From Streptomyces glomeratus (GTDB lineage: Bacteria; Actinomycetota; Actinomycetes; Streptomycetales; Streptomycetaceae), in the NCBI RefSeq assembly GCF_021462825.1, contig NZ_JAKEEB010000033.1, forward strand, positions 1 to 64,000: a stretch of 64,000 bases of DNA, given 5' to 3'. Each line of letters starts with the position of its first letter. Position 1 is the first letter of the stretch. Made by a program: the position numbers and the translations under genes. Shown here piece after piece: positions 50,198 through 59,216 of this stretch. The notes beneath the pieces are model-generated. The model saw only the letters and a program-made list of their open reading frames with translations. It was not told where the DNA came from and ran no database searches.

Positions 50198-51190
50198 CTA
50201 GGGCTTGGCGCCGGCGGGCCGTCGGGCCGCGGCGCCGCTCGACGCCCGTGCTCCCTGAAAGGCCCTCCGGTACGCGTACGGGCTCGTGCCCACCACTCGT
50301 TTGAAACGGTCCCGGAAGGCCGTCGGGGAGCCGAAGCCCGCCTGGGTCGCGATGCGTTCGACAGGGTACGACGTGGTCTCCAGGAGGTACTGGGCGCGCC
50401 GGACGCGCGCCCGGTGCAGCCACTGCAGAGGCGTCGTACCGGCCTGTTCGCGAAAGCGGCGGTTGAGGGTGCGGGCGCTCATGCCCGCGTGGGCCGCGAT
50501 GTCGTCCAGGGTGAGGTCCCGGTCGGCGTTCTCCTCCAGCCAGCGCAGCAGCGGCTCCAGGGGGGTCCCGGCGGGAGCCGGCGGCCGGGGGTGCACGATG
50601 AACTGGGCCTGGCCGCCCTCGCGTTCGAGCGGCATCACCGACAGCCGGGCCGCGTCCGCGGCGACCGCCGAGCCATGGTCCTTGCGGATCATGTGCAGGC
50701 ACAGGTCGAGCGCCGCCGCCGCGCCCGCGGACGTGAGGAACTGGCCCTCGTCGACATAGAGCACGTCCGGGTCGACCGTCACCTCCGGGTGGCGCTCGGC
50801 CAGCAGCGGCGCCGCGACCCAGTGCGTCGTGGCCCGCCGCCCGTCCAGCAGGCCCGTCGCCGCGAGCACGAACGCGCCCGCGCACACGGAGGCGATGCGG
50901 GTGCCGTTGGCCGCGGCCGCGCACAGGGCCTCCTTCACGCCTTCCGGCAGCGGCAGGGTCGGGTCCGCCGTGCCGGGCAGGATGATCGTGTCGGCCTCCG
51001 CCAGCGCCTCCAGCCCGTACGGCGCCCGGATCCGGAACACTCCCGCGTCCACCTCCTCCTGGGGCGCGCAGATCCGCACCCGGTACGCCGGGCGTCCGTC
51101 GGGCAGCCGGGTGCGGGAGAAGACCTCGATCGGGGACGAGAGGTCGAACGGGATCACCTGGTCGAGAGCCAGGACCGCGACGGTGTGCAT
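50198..51190 (-). CDS. GlxA-type AraC family regulator with DJ-1/PfpI domain
   Basis: A 330-residue protein. Residues 1-180 form a class I glutamine amidotransferase-like domain (VAVLALDQVIPFDLSSPIEVF, ASVCAGAFVLAATGLLDGRRATTHW) with the elbow Cys in SVCAG. Residues 230-315 form the AraC HTH pair (LTLDDIAAHAGMSARTLNRRF, VERIATQAGFGSPTAFRDRFKR). It is a typical activator of catabolic or stress genes; the target is not clear. Confidence 0.88.
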   Translation of the reverse strand: MHTVAVLALDQVIPFDLSSPIEVFSRTRLPDGRPAYRVRICAPQEEVDAGVFRIRAPYGLEALAEADTIILPGTADPTLPLPEGVKEALCAAAANGTRIASVCAGAFVLAATGLLDGRRATTHWVAAPLLAERHPEVTVDPDVLYVDEGQFLTSAGAAAALDLCLHMIRKDHGSAVAADAARLSVMPLEREGGQAQFIVHPRPPAPAGTPLEPLLRWLEENADRDLTLDDIAAHAGMSARTLNRRFREQAGTTPLQWLHRARVRRAQYLLETTSYPVERIATQAGFGSPTAFRDRFKRVVGTSPYAYRRAFQGARASSGAAARRPAGAKP

Positions 51191-51385
51191 GGCGAGAGGG
51201 TAGGGGTGCGCCGGACCCGCGCCAAGCCGGGCAGGTGAGTCAGGGGTGGGAAACGCGCAGGTCGAAGCCGTACAAGCCGCCGTGCGAGCCATCGTACGAG
51301 CCGCTGTAGGGCCCTGGCGAGAATCCGTTGGACCGTGGCGTTTTCGCCACTGTCTCAAGATCCGTCCGCCCTCTAGCGTCGGTCC

Positions 51386-51850
51386 GTGACCAAGTTCCTT
51401 CTCACCGTCCATGTCCTCGCCGCCATCGTCGCCGTGGGGCCCGTCACCGTCGCCACGAGCCTGTTCCCGCCCACCGCCCGCAAGGCGCTGGCCGCGCCGG
51501 GGGAGAGCCGGCACCACCTGGCGCTCCTGCACCGCATCTGCCGGGTGTACGCCGTCGCCGGGGTCGTCGTCCCGGTGTTCGGGCTGGCCACGGCGAACAC
51601 CATGGGGGTACTCGGTGACACCTGGCTGATCGTGTCGATCGTGCTGACCGCCCTCGCCGCGGTCGTCCTCGCCGCGCTGGTGCTGCCCTGGCAGGGCAGG
51701 ATCCTCGCGGGCGTCGACGAGGGAGACGGGGGGACGGCCGGCGCGCGGGCCACCGTGCGGCTCGCCATGGTGACCGGGGTCTTCAACCTTCTGTGGGCAG
51801 CCGTCACCGTGCTGATGATCGTGCGTCCCGGGTCCACCACGGGGGCCTAG
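51386..51850 (+). CDS. DUF2269-like integral membrane protein
   Basis: A 154-residue protein with four membrane helices (3-27, about 50-72, 78-103, 128-147). It starts MTKFLLTVHVLAAIVAVGPVTVATSLFPP and has the polar loop PPTARKALAAPGESRHHLALLHRICR. The layout resembles DUF2269/heme-copper-like small membrane proteins; no function known. GTG start; it lies divergent from the GlxA regulator. Confidence 0.65.
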   Translation: MTKFLLTVHVLAAIVAVGPVTVATSLFPPTARKALAAPGESRHHLALLHRICRVYAVAGVVVPVFGLATANTMGVLGDTWLIVSIVLTALAAVVLAALVLPWQGRILAGVDEGDGGTAGARATVRLAMVTGVFNLLWAAVTVLMIVRPGSTTGA

Positions 51851-51883
51851 CCGCACGAGGGCCGGGGTCTGACGTTGTCTCCG

Positions 51884-51978
51884 GGAGCAGAACGCCGTCT
51901 GGTGCAGAACGCCGCCTGGAGCAGAACTCCGTCATCGGGATCAGCACGTTTCGCCGGGACCAGCACGTTGTCTCGGGG
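51884..51978. repeat. Short tandem repeats, period 17 then about 20
   Basis: Three 17-mers related to GGAGCAGAACGCCGTCT run from 51884 to 51934, followed by two longer diverged units (GGGATCAGCACGTTTCGC, GGGACCAGCACGTTGTCT). The block lies between two convergent membrane protein genes. Confidence 0.7.
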
Positions 51979-51979
51979 G

Positions 51980-52435
51980 TCAGAGCGGGTTCGTCAGGGA
52001 CAGGTCCTCTCGGGCCCACTCCCCCCGGAGCGCGTGCGCCACGGCGGCCGCCACCAGCACCCCGGCCGCGATCAGCAGGGTGAAGAAGCCCCAGGCCAGC
52101 GGCCACAGCGAGGCGTCGGGTTCCGGGTGGGTGCGGAAGGAGACGTGCATCAGCGTGACGGGGGGTACCGCGACCAGCAGCAGCGGCCAGCCGAGCCGGT
52201 CCCAGTGGCCGAAGTAGGCCGCTAGGAGCAGCAGGGCCAGCCCTAGGAGGACGACGCCGACCGCTGTCACGGGGGTCGTCTCCTCGGTGGCTCCCGGGGT
52301 CGCGGGCCGGTTGCGCAGATCCCAGGGCAGGCACAGCAGGTAGGCCGTGGCGGAGAGGGCCGCGCCGAGCAGGCGGATCAGCCAGCGCTCGGGCCAGGGC
52401 CGCGTTCGCATGGGGCGGAGCAGCTTCTCGGTCAT
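51980..52435 (-). CDS. Small membrane protein, likely MacR-regulated
   Basis: A 151-residue protein with four membrane helices (about 17-36, 57-77, 82-100, 110-133). It starts MTEKLLRPMRTRPWPERWLIRLLG. No family is recognised. The gene is notable for two overlapping MacR-type boxes 36-65 bp before the ATG. This suggests it belongs to the cell-envelope regulon of the MacRS two-component system. Confidence 0.65.
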   Translation of the reverse strand: MTEKLLRPMRTRPWPERWLIRLLGAALSATAYLLCLPWDLRNRPATPGATEETTPVTAVGVVLLGLALLLLAAYFGHWDRLGWPLLLVAVPPVTLMHVSFRTHPEPDASLWPLAWGFFTLLIAAGVLVAAAVAHALRGEWAREDLSLTNPL

Positions 52436-52470
52436 GCGTACGAGGGTCCCGGTGGAGCGGCGGAGCCGGG

Positions 52471-52500
52471 AGAGTACGGGTACTCAAGTACCCGTACTCA
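52471..52500. promoter_or_regulatory. Two overlapping MacR-type operator boxes
   Basis: AGAGTACGGGTACTCA (52471-52486) and CAAGTACCCGTACTCA (52485-52500) match TGAGTACnnGTACTCA, the published MacR consensus as I remember it, at all but one and two defined positions. They lie just upstream of the membrane protein gene. Confidence 0.65.
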
Positions 52501-52583
52501 TTCGGCCCGGCGTATGGATGGCGTACGGATGGCCTACGGATGGCCTGCAAATTCCGGAGGCCTTATGGACGCACGGGGGGCGC

Positions 52584-54065
52584 CTACGGTGTCGCGCTCG
52601 CGCTCGCGGCGCCGCCCGTCACCGCCGTCAGCGGCTGGGCGATGTCCTCCAGCGAGCGGCGTTCCGCACGGACCGCGAGCAGGGCCGCGACCAGTCCGGC
52701 CACGCACATCAGGGCCGCGCCGATCTGGAAGGCGAGGACCGTGTCGCCGACCTTGCCGGTGCCGGTGAGATCCGCGAACAGCAGGGGGCCGCTGACTCCG
52801 CCGGCGGCGGTGCCCATGGCGTAGAAGAAGGCGATGGACATGGCCCGGGTCTCCATCGGGAACACCTCGGAGACGGTCAGATAGGCGCTGGAGGCGCCCG
52901 CCGAGGCGAAGAACAGCACCGCGCACCAGCAGGCCGTCAGCGTGCCCGCGTCCAGCGAGCCCCGGCCGAAGAGCCATGCCGTGCCGAACAGGAGCAGCCC
53001 GGACAGCAGATACGTCGAGGAGATCATCACCCGGCGGCCGACCGTGTCGAAGAGCTTGCCGAGCAGCAGCGGGCCGAGGAAGTTGCCGACCGCGATGACT
53101 GCGAAGTAGTAGCCGGTGTGGTCGGCCGGGATGTCGTAGAACTTGGTGAGGATCGCGCCGAAGCCGAAGGTGATGGCGTTGTAGAGGAACGCCTGGCCGA
53201 TGAAGAGGGCGAAGCCCAGAACGGCGCGCTTGCGGTACCGGGAGAAGACCGTGCGGGCGATGGTGAGGAAGCCGATGCTCTGGCGCTGATGGATGGTGAT
53301 CTCGCCCAGGGGCCGCGGCAGCGGCTCGCCCTTCTCCTCCACGACCTGCCGTTCGATGGCGGACACCACCTGTTCCGCCTCCTGCTCCCTGCCGTGGATC
53401 AGCAGCCAGCGGGGACTCTCGGGTACGTGCCGCCGCACCAGGAGGATGACCAGGCCGAGGACGACTCCCAGCGCGAACGTCAGCCGCCAGCCCACGTCCT
53501 TCGCCAGGATGCCCGTGTTCAGCGCGAGGATCGACAGCAGGGAGCCGCCGACGGCGCCCACCCAGAAGCTGCCGTTGATGACCAGGTCGACACGGCCGCG
53601 GTAGTACGCCGGGATCAGTTCGTCGATCGCGGAGTTGATGGCCGCGTACTCACCGCCGATGCCGAAGCCGGTGAGGAAGCGGAAGAGGAAGAACCACCAC
53701 GGCTGGAAGGAGACCGCGGTCAGGGCGGTGGCACCGAGGTAGACCGCGAGGGTGATCATGAACAGCTTCTTGCGGCCGTAGCGGTCGGTGAGGCGGCCCC
53801 AGAAAAGGGCGCCGGAGCAGGCGCCCGCGACATACAGCGCCGCCGCCAGGCCGGTGACCTGGCCGGAACTGATCGGCAGCCCGCTGCCGGGCTCCGAGAG
53901 CCGGCTGGCGATGTTGCCGACGACCGTGACCTCCAGGCCGTCGAGGATCCATACCGTGCCGAGTCCGATCACGATCGTCCAGTGCCAGCGTGACCAGGGC
54001 AGCCGATCGAGTCGAGCGGGTATTGCGGTGGTGACCGTGCCGGGCTGTGGCGCGGTGATGGGCAT
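52584..54065 (-). CDS. MFS transporter, sugar-porter/SV2-like
   Basis: A 493-residue transporter with 12 helices. Motif A-like GRLTDRYGRKKLF, RFLTGFGIGGEYAAINSAIDELIP, and the mid-loop VPESPRWLL are typical of the sugar-porter/metabolite:H+ symporter group. The substrate is not predictable. ATG at 54065, followed by 4 residues of disordered N-terminus and a basic segment. It ends 148 bp before the small membrane gene start. Confidence 0.87.
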   Translation of the reverse strand: MPITAPQPGTVTTAIPARLDRLPWSRWHWTIVIGLGTVWILDGLEVTVVGNIASRLSEPGSGLPISSGQVTGLAAALYVAGACSGALFWGRLTDRYGRKKLFMITLAVYLGATALTAVSFQPWWFFLFRFLTGFGIGGEYAAINSAIDELIPAYYRGRVDLVINGSFWVGAVGGSLLSILALNTGILAKDVGWRLTFALGVVLGLVILLVRRHVPESPRWLLIHGREQEAEQVVSAIERQVVEEKGEPLPRPLGEITIHQRQSIGFLTIARTVFSRYRKRAVLGFALFIGQAFLYNAITFGFGAILTKFYDIPADHTGYYFAVIAVGNFLGPLLLGKLFDTVGRRVMISSTYLLSGLLLFGTAWLFGRGSLDAGTLTACWCAVLFFASAGASSAYLTVSEVFPMETRAMSIAFFYAMGTAAGGVSGPLLFADLTGTGKVGDTVLAFQIGAALMCVAGLVAALLAVRAERRSLEDIAQPLTAVTGGAASASATP

Positions 54066-54207
54066 GGTTTCCTCCTCGGGACGCCGGGTGACGCCGCACG
54101 GGCCCGAGTGCCCGCTCACCAGCGCCTTACGCCCTGCGGCTGCCGCACCGGCCTACGGCAGGTCCCCGGACGGAGGACCCGCGCCGGATCCCGCGCCCGT
54201 CGGCGGT

Positions 54208-55632
54208 TCACGCCCCGAGGAGCCGCGACACCGTGTAGATCAGCAGTCCCGCGAGCGAACCCACCACCGTGCCGTTGATCCGGATGAACTGCAGGTCCCG
54301 GCCGATGTGCGCCTCGATCTTCCGCGTGGTGTGTCCGGCGTCCCAGCTCGCGACCGTGTCCGTGATCAGGGAGGTGATCTCCTTGCGGTACGTCGTCACG
54401 ACGTGCACCGCCGCGCCCTCCACCCAGCGGTCCACCTTGGCCTGGGTCCTCGGTTCGTCCGCCATACGGCTGCCCAGCGACAGCAGAGACGCCCGAACCC
54501 GCACCCGCAGCTCGCTCCGCTCGTCCTCCGCGGCGGAGACGATCATGGAGCGGACGGCGGTCCAGGCGGAGGCGATCAGGTCCTGGACCTCGCCGCGGCC
54601 CAGCACCTCGCCCTTGAGCCGCTCCACACGCGCCCGGGTGTCCGTGTCGGACTGCAGATCGGAGGCGAAGTCGCCGAGGAACCGGTCGAGGGCGCCGCGT
54701 GCGGGATGCGAGGGCGAGTCGCGCATCTCGGTGACGAACCGCAGCAACTCCTTGTAGACGCGCTCGCCGACCTTCTTGTCGACGAACCGGGGGGTCCAGC
54801 CGGGGGCGCCGCCCTGGACGGCGGCCATGACCTGGTCGTCGTGCAGGACGAGCCAGTCGTGGGCACGGATGCAGACCAGGTCGACTATCCGTTTGTGGCC
54901 GCCGTCCGCGACGACCCTCTCCAGCATCTTGCCGAGCCCGGGTGCGATCTCCTGGGCGTCGGCGCGGCGGGTGATGGCCTCGCCGACCACCGCCTGGACG
55001 TCGGAGTCGCGCAGCACGGTCAGGGCCCCGCGCAGAGCGGTCGCCAGCTCGGCCGTCACCCGGTCGGCGTTCTCCGGCCGGGCGAGCCAGGCACCCAGGC
55101 GGCTGCTGATGCCGACGGCGTGCAGCCGCAGCCGTACGACCTCCTCGGAGAGGAAGTTCTCCCCGACGAACTCGCCCAGGGACACGCCGAGCTGGTCCTT
55201 CTTGTTCGGGATGATCGCCGTGTGCGGGATGGGCAGGCCGAGCGGGTGGCGGAAGAGCGCCGTGACCGCGAACCAGTCGGCGAGCGCGCCGACCATGCCG
55301 GCCTCGGCGGCCGCCGCCAGATAACCGGCCCAGGGGCCCGCGCCGGCGTGCCGCCCCCAGGTGGCGAGGGCGTACACGAGCGCGACGAGCAGCAGCAGTC
55401 CCGTGGCCGTGGTCTTCATACGGCGCACGCCCCGGCGCTTCTCCTCGTCGGCGGGGCTGAAGGAGGTCATCGCGCGGCTCGGAACGGCCGCGCTCACGGC
55501 GGCCGCTCGGCCCGTGGCGGCGGTGTCCTTGCCGGCGGATCCCCCGGCGCCCGCGGACGGGCCGCCCACGGACCGCCCGGCGCGGGCGGATCGCCCGATG
55601 GTCGCCGGTTCATCAGGTTTTATGCGTTTCAT
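54208..55632 (-). CDS. DUF445 membrane protein
   Basis: A 474-residue protein. A polar N-terminus (1-70) precedes the DUF445 domain: a helix pair (about 77-110), MVGALADWFAVTALFRHPLGLPIPHTAIIPNKKDQLG, a long helical cytoplasmic part, and a final helix INGTVVGSLAGLLIYTVSRLL. It is a peripheral-membrane scaffold with unknown function. ATG 55632 is tentative; 55665 is possible. Confidence 0.85.
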   Translation of the reverse strand: MKRIKPDEPATIGRSARAGRSVGGPSAGAGGSAGKDTAATGRAAAVSAAVPSRAMTSFSPADEEKRRGVRRMKTTATGLLLLVALVYALATWGRHAGAGPWAGYLAAAAEAGMVGALADWFAVTALFRHPLGLPIPHTAIIPNKKDQLGVSLGEFVGENFLSEEVVRLRLHAVGISSRLGAWLARPENADRVTAELATALRGALTVLRDSDVQAVVGEAITRRADAQEIAPGLGKMLERVVADGGHKRIVDLVCIRAHDWLVLHDDQVMAAVQGGAPGWTPRFVDKKVGERVYKELLRFVTEMRDSPSHPARGALDRFLGDFASDLQSDTDTRARVERLKGEVLGRGEVQDLIASAWTAVRSMIVSAAEDERSELRVRVRASLLSLGSRMADEPRTQAKVDRWVEGAAVHVVTTYRKEITSLITDTVASWDAGHTTRKIEAHIGRDLQFIRINGTVVGSLAGLLIYTVSRLLGA

Positions 55633-55873
55633 CCGCTCCACCCGATCGTGTCCCTCGTTACACATTGTCCCTTCCTGACCGACTCCTGGAACGGAACGGG
55701 AGTTCCCGGCGTCTGTCCGCTTGGAGGAGTCTCGGGGGCTTCTCAGGGTCGCGTCGGGGTTCCTGCCGGGGATCAGTGGGGCCCCTCCGTTTTCCTCCCG
55801 CCTCATGACGCATCATGAAGCCGATCAGCATCGGAGCCCCCGGGCTCCCGTCGCCCGAGGAGACACGCGCCGC

Positions 55874-57202
55874 ATGACCAGGCGTCACGGTTATGCCCTG
55901 CCGGCCGCGATCGTCACCGTGATCGTGGCCCTGTCCACCGCCATATACCTCGCCGCCGCGGCCGACGACGGCAATGGCCGCGGCACCCTCGCCGCCGGCC
56001 GGCCCGCCCCGCGGGGCTCCGCCGCCCCCGCCTCGGTCGGGGCCTGGGTGAGCACCTGGTCGGCCTCGCCCTCCGGCGCCGAGCCCGGCACCGCCGCGGA
56101 CGGGATGGCGGGACGGTCCGTGCGCAACGTCGTGCACGCCGACGTCGGCGGTACGAGTGCCCGGATCACGCTGTCCAATCTCTACGGACGGCAGCCCCTG
56201 ACCGTCTCGCACGCCTCGATCGCGGTCGCCGCGACGGGCGGCCCGGCCGCGGCCGCCGGCACCATGCGCCGGATCACCTTCGGCGGCACCCCCTCGGTCG
56301 TCGTGCCCGCCGGCCGGCAGGTGGTCAGTGACGCCGTCCGCATCGCCGTCCCGGGCGACTCGGACGTGCTCGTGACCACGTACTCCCCCACTCCGTCGGG
56401 CCCGGTCACCTACCACCGGCAAGCCCGCCAGATCTCGTACGTCGCGCGGGGCGACCGCACGGAGGACGTGAACGGCGCCGGATACACCGAACAGAGCCCG
56501 TATTGGCGCTATCTGACCGCGCTCGACGTGCTCGGCGACCAGGCGGCCGGGACAGTGGTCGCACTCGGCGACTCGATCACCGACGGCATCACCTCCACCG
56601 TGGGCGCCAACCGCCGCTGGACGGACGTCCTCGCCGAGCGGCTGCGTCAGGCGGCCGGGTCCGGTGACGTGCCGCGCTACAGCGTGGTCAACCAAGGGAT
56701 CAGCGGCAACCAGGTGCTGGCCGGTGGCCCCGGCCGGCCCGCCGGCAACCCGAGCGCCCTCTCCCGCTTCGACCGCGATGTGCTGGGCCGCACGAACGTC
56801 AGGGCCGTCGTCGTCGACCTCGGCGTCAACGACATCCTGCGCAACCCCGGCCGGGCCGACCCCGACCGGATCACGGCGGGCCTGCGCACCCTCGTCCGCG
56901 AGGCACACGCCCACGGGCTGAAGGTCGTCGGGGCGACGCTCATGCCGTTCGGGGGCCACCGCGGCTACCGGCCCGACCGCGAGCAGGTGCGGCAGGAAGT
57001 CAACGCGCGGATCCGGTCGGGCACGGTGTACGACGCGGTCGTCGACTTCGACGCGGCGCTGCGGGACCCGTACGATCCGCGCCGGCTGCGCGCCGGCTAC
57101 GACTCGGGCGACCACCTCCACCCCGGCGACAGGGGCTTCGCCAGGATGGCGGAGTTCTTCGACCTCACCTCACTGAAGGGTGCGGCACCGGCACAGCTGT
57201 AG
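55874..57202 (+). CDS. Secreted SGNH/GDSL-family hydrolase
   Basis: A 442-residue protein with an N-terminal signal or anchor helix (6-28), a beta-sandwich N-terminal domain (residues 55-215) and an SGNH domain: GDSITDG (Ser nucleophile), SGNQVL, GVNDIL and DHLHPGD (catalytic Asp/His). It is probably an esterase or deacetylase for a polysaccharide or lipid outside the cell. ATG at 55874 with GGAGA nine bases upstream. Confidence 0.87.
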   Translation: MTRRHGYALPAAIVTVIVALSTAIYLAAAADDGNGRGTLAAGRPAPRGSAAPASVGAWVSTWSASPSGAEPGTAADGMAGRSVRNVVHADVGGTSARITLSNLYGRQPLTVSHASIAVAATGGPAAAAGTMRRITFGGTPSVVVPAGRQVVSDAVRIAVPGDSDVLVTTYSPTPSGPVTYHRQARQISYVARGDRTEDVNGAGYTEQSPYWRYLTALDVLGDQAAGTVVALGDSITDGITSTVGANRRWTDVLAERLRQAAGSGDVPRYSVVNQGISGNQVLAGGPGRPAGNPSALSRFDRDVLGRTNVRAVVVDLGVNDILRNPGRADPDRITAGLRTLVREAHAHGLKVVGATLMPFGGHRGYRPDREQVRQEVNARIRSGTVYDAVVDFDAALRDPYDPRRLRAGYDSGDHLHPGDRGFARMAEFFDLTSLKGAAPAQL

Positions 57203-57235
57203 CGCCTCGGTAATCCCCGCGCCGGTAATCCCGCC

Positions 57236-58174
57236 TCAGTGGTCCCCGTACCGGCGCCGGTCCCGCTCCTCGCGGCGGGATTCCCGGCGCTCCCGGTGCA
57301 GCTCCCGGCGCTCCTCGTGGCGCTCGCGGCGCTCCTCGCGGCGTTCGCGCAGCAGCTCGCGGTGCTCGTCCAGTGCCTCGCGGGCGTCGAGCAGGCCCTG
57401 GAGGCCGTCCGGGCCCTCACGGCGGGAGGCGTTCAGCTCCTTGCGCACGGCCTTGCGGTCCAGCTTCTCCCGGCGCCGCTCCTCCTTCAGCCGCTGCCGC
57501 TCGGCCCGGGTCAGCTTGCGCTCGATGCCGACCCCGCCCCAGAAGGCGAAGCCGGTGACGATCACCCGCGGCGCGCCGGGCTCACCGGGCGTACCCTCCT
57601 CGCGGTGGTCGAAGCCGCCCATGATCCCGATGCCGCGCACGACCACCTCGACGCCCGGCGGCACGATCACGTTCATCCCGCCCATGATCGCCACGCAGTT
57701 GATCTCGACCTCCCGGTCGGCGAAGTAGGCCTCCCGCAGATCGATCTCACCGCCGCCCCAGAAGGCGAAGCAGTTGAACCGCCGGGGCGCCGTCCAGCGC
57801 CCCTTGCGCTGGAACCCGGACATGACGGCGACCGCCCACGAGGACGACCCCTCGCCGCCGACGACCCGCTCCCGCCAACTTCCGGCGACCTCGGGCTCCT
57901 TGACCAGGGACACCGCAGGGGCGCCGACGCCCGCGGCCGGCAGGTCCCTGGTGATCGGCGCCAGTTCGCCGTAGGTCCGCGCCTGGTAGGTCGCCTCCAG
58001 GCGCTCCTCGAACTCCCCCATGTCGAGACGGCCCTCGGCGAGGGCGTCCCGCAGGACCTCGGCGACCCGCTCACGGTCGGCGTCGGAGGCACGGAGATCC
58101 TGGGCGGGGGATGCGGAATCCGTCGGCGTCAGCCGCTGATCGTCACGTCCCCCGGAAGACACAGCGTCGGTCAT
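57236..58174 (-). CDS. DUF1707 protein with cell-wall-active (LiaF-like) domain and Arg/Glu-rich tail
   Basis: A 312-residue protein. The DUF1707 motif LRASDADRERVAEVLRDALAEGRLDMGEFEERL is near residues 27-60, a LiaF/DUF2154-like beta region follows (FNCFAFWGGGEIDLREAYF, CVAIMGGMNVIVPPGVEVVVRG), and the last 80 residues are an Arg/Glu-rich coiled coil (RERREERRERHEERRELHRER). Such proteins respond to envelope stress. ATG at 58174. Confidence 0.85.
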   Translation of the reverse strand: MTDAVSSGGRDDQRLTPTDSASPAQDLRASDADRERVAEVLRDALAEGRLDMGEFEERLEATYQARTYGELAPITRDLPAAGVGAPAVSLVKEPEVAGSWRERVVGGEGSSSWAVAVMSGFQRKGRWTAPRRFNCFAFWGGGEIDLREAYFADREVEINCVAIMGGMNVIVPPGVEVVVRGIGIMGGFDHREEGTPGEPGAPRVIVTGFAFWGGVGIERKLTRAERQRLKEERRREKLDRKAVRKELNASRREGPDGLQGLLDAREALDEHRELLRERREERRERHEERRELHRERRESRREERDRRRYGDH

Positions 58175-58207
58175 GGGCTTCAGCCTACGAGTTCCCCGCG
58201 CCCCGGA

Positions 58208-59209
58208 CTACGCCGAAGTCCTCTCGGCGTACATCCGCGCGATCACCGCCTCGATGTCCGGCTCCCGCACCGACAGGTCCACCAGCGGATACTCCGCCGC
58301 GATCCGCGCCACCAGCGGGGCCGCCGACCGGGACGCCGGAAAGGCGAGCCACTGCCGCGGCCCCTCGACCCGCACGACGCGCGCGGGCGGCGCCTCGATC
58401 GGCGGCAACTCCCGTTCCAGGTCGACCACGAGGGTCCGCTCGCTGTCGCCCGCCTCGTGCAGCCCGGCCAGGGCACCGTCGTAGACGAGGCGCCCGTGGT
58501 CGATGACCATCACCCGCGAACACAGCTGCTCGATGTCCTGGAGGTCGTGCGTGGTCAGCAGCACCGTCGTGCCACGCTCGGCGTTCAACTCCCGCAGGAA
58601 CGCACGGACCTTGGCCTTGGAGACCACATCGAGCCCGATCGTCGGCTCGTCGAGGTAGAGCACCTCGGGGTCGTGCAGCAGCGCCGCCGCGATGTCGCCG
58701 CGCATCCGCTGCCCCAGCGACAGCTGCCGCACCGGCACGTCCAACAGGGCGCCCAGCTCCAGCAGTTCGACCAGCCGGTCCAGGTTCTCGCGGTAGCGCC
58801 CGTCCGGGATGCGGTACATCCGGTGCATCAGCCGGTAGGAGTCGATCAGCGGCAGGTCCCACCACAGGGTCGTCCGCTGGCCGAACACCACCCCGATGCG
58901 CTGGGCGAGCCGTGTCCGCTCGCGGGAGGGGTCGATGCCGGCCACCCGCAGCCGGCCGCCGCTCGGAGTGAGGATCCCCGTCAGCATCTTGATGGTGGTC
59001 GACTTCCCCGCGCCGTTCGGCCCGATGTAGCCGACCATCTCGCCCCGCGCCACGGTGAAGGAGAGCGCGTCGACGGCCCGCACCTGCCGCCGCTCGCTCC
59101 TGAGGAAACCGGTCCGCTTACGCACATGGAAGACCTTCTCCACGCGGTCCACCGCGATGAAGCCGTCCTCCTGCGGCGAACCGCCGTCGTGCAGGAAACC
59201 ACCGTCCAT
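58208..59209 (-). CDS. ABC-2 type exporter ATPase
   Basis: A 333-residue ATPase: Walker A GPNGAGKST, Q-loop VVFGQRTTLWW, signature LSLGQRMR, Walker B VLYLDEPTIGLD, His in TTHDLQDIE, followed by a C-terminal regulatory extension (from about 250). It drives the two permeases downstream (in minus direction it is the last gene of the trio). ATG at 59209. It lies 7 nt from the permease gene. Confidence 0.88.
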   Translation of the reverse strand: MDGGFLHDGGSPQEDGFIAVDRVEKVFHVRKRTGFLRSERRQVRAVDALSFTVARGEMVGYIGPNGAGKSTTIKMLTGILTPSGGRLRVAGIDPSRERTRLAQRIGVVFGQRTTLWWDLPLIDSYRLMHRMYRIPDGRYRENLDRLVELLELGALLDVPVRQLSLGQRMRGDIAAALLHDPEVLYLDEPTIGLDVVSKAKVRAFLRELNAERGTTVLLTTHDLQDIEQLCSRVMVIDHGRLVYDGALAGLHEAGDSERTLVVDLERELPPIEAPPARVVRVEGPRQWLAFPASRSAAPLVARIAAEYPLVDLSVREPDIEAVIARMYAERTSA

Positions 59210-59216
59210 GAGTTCC

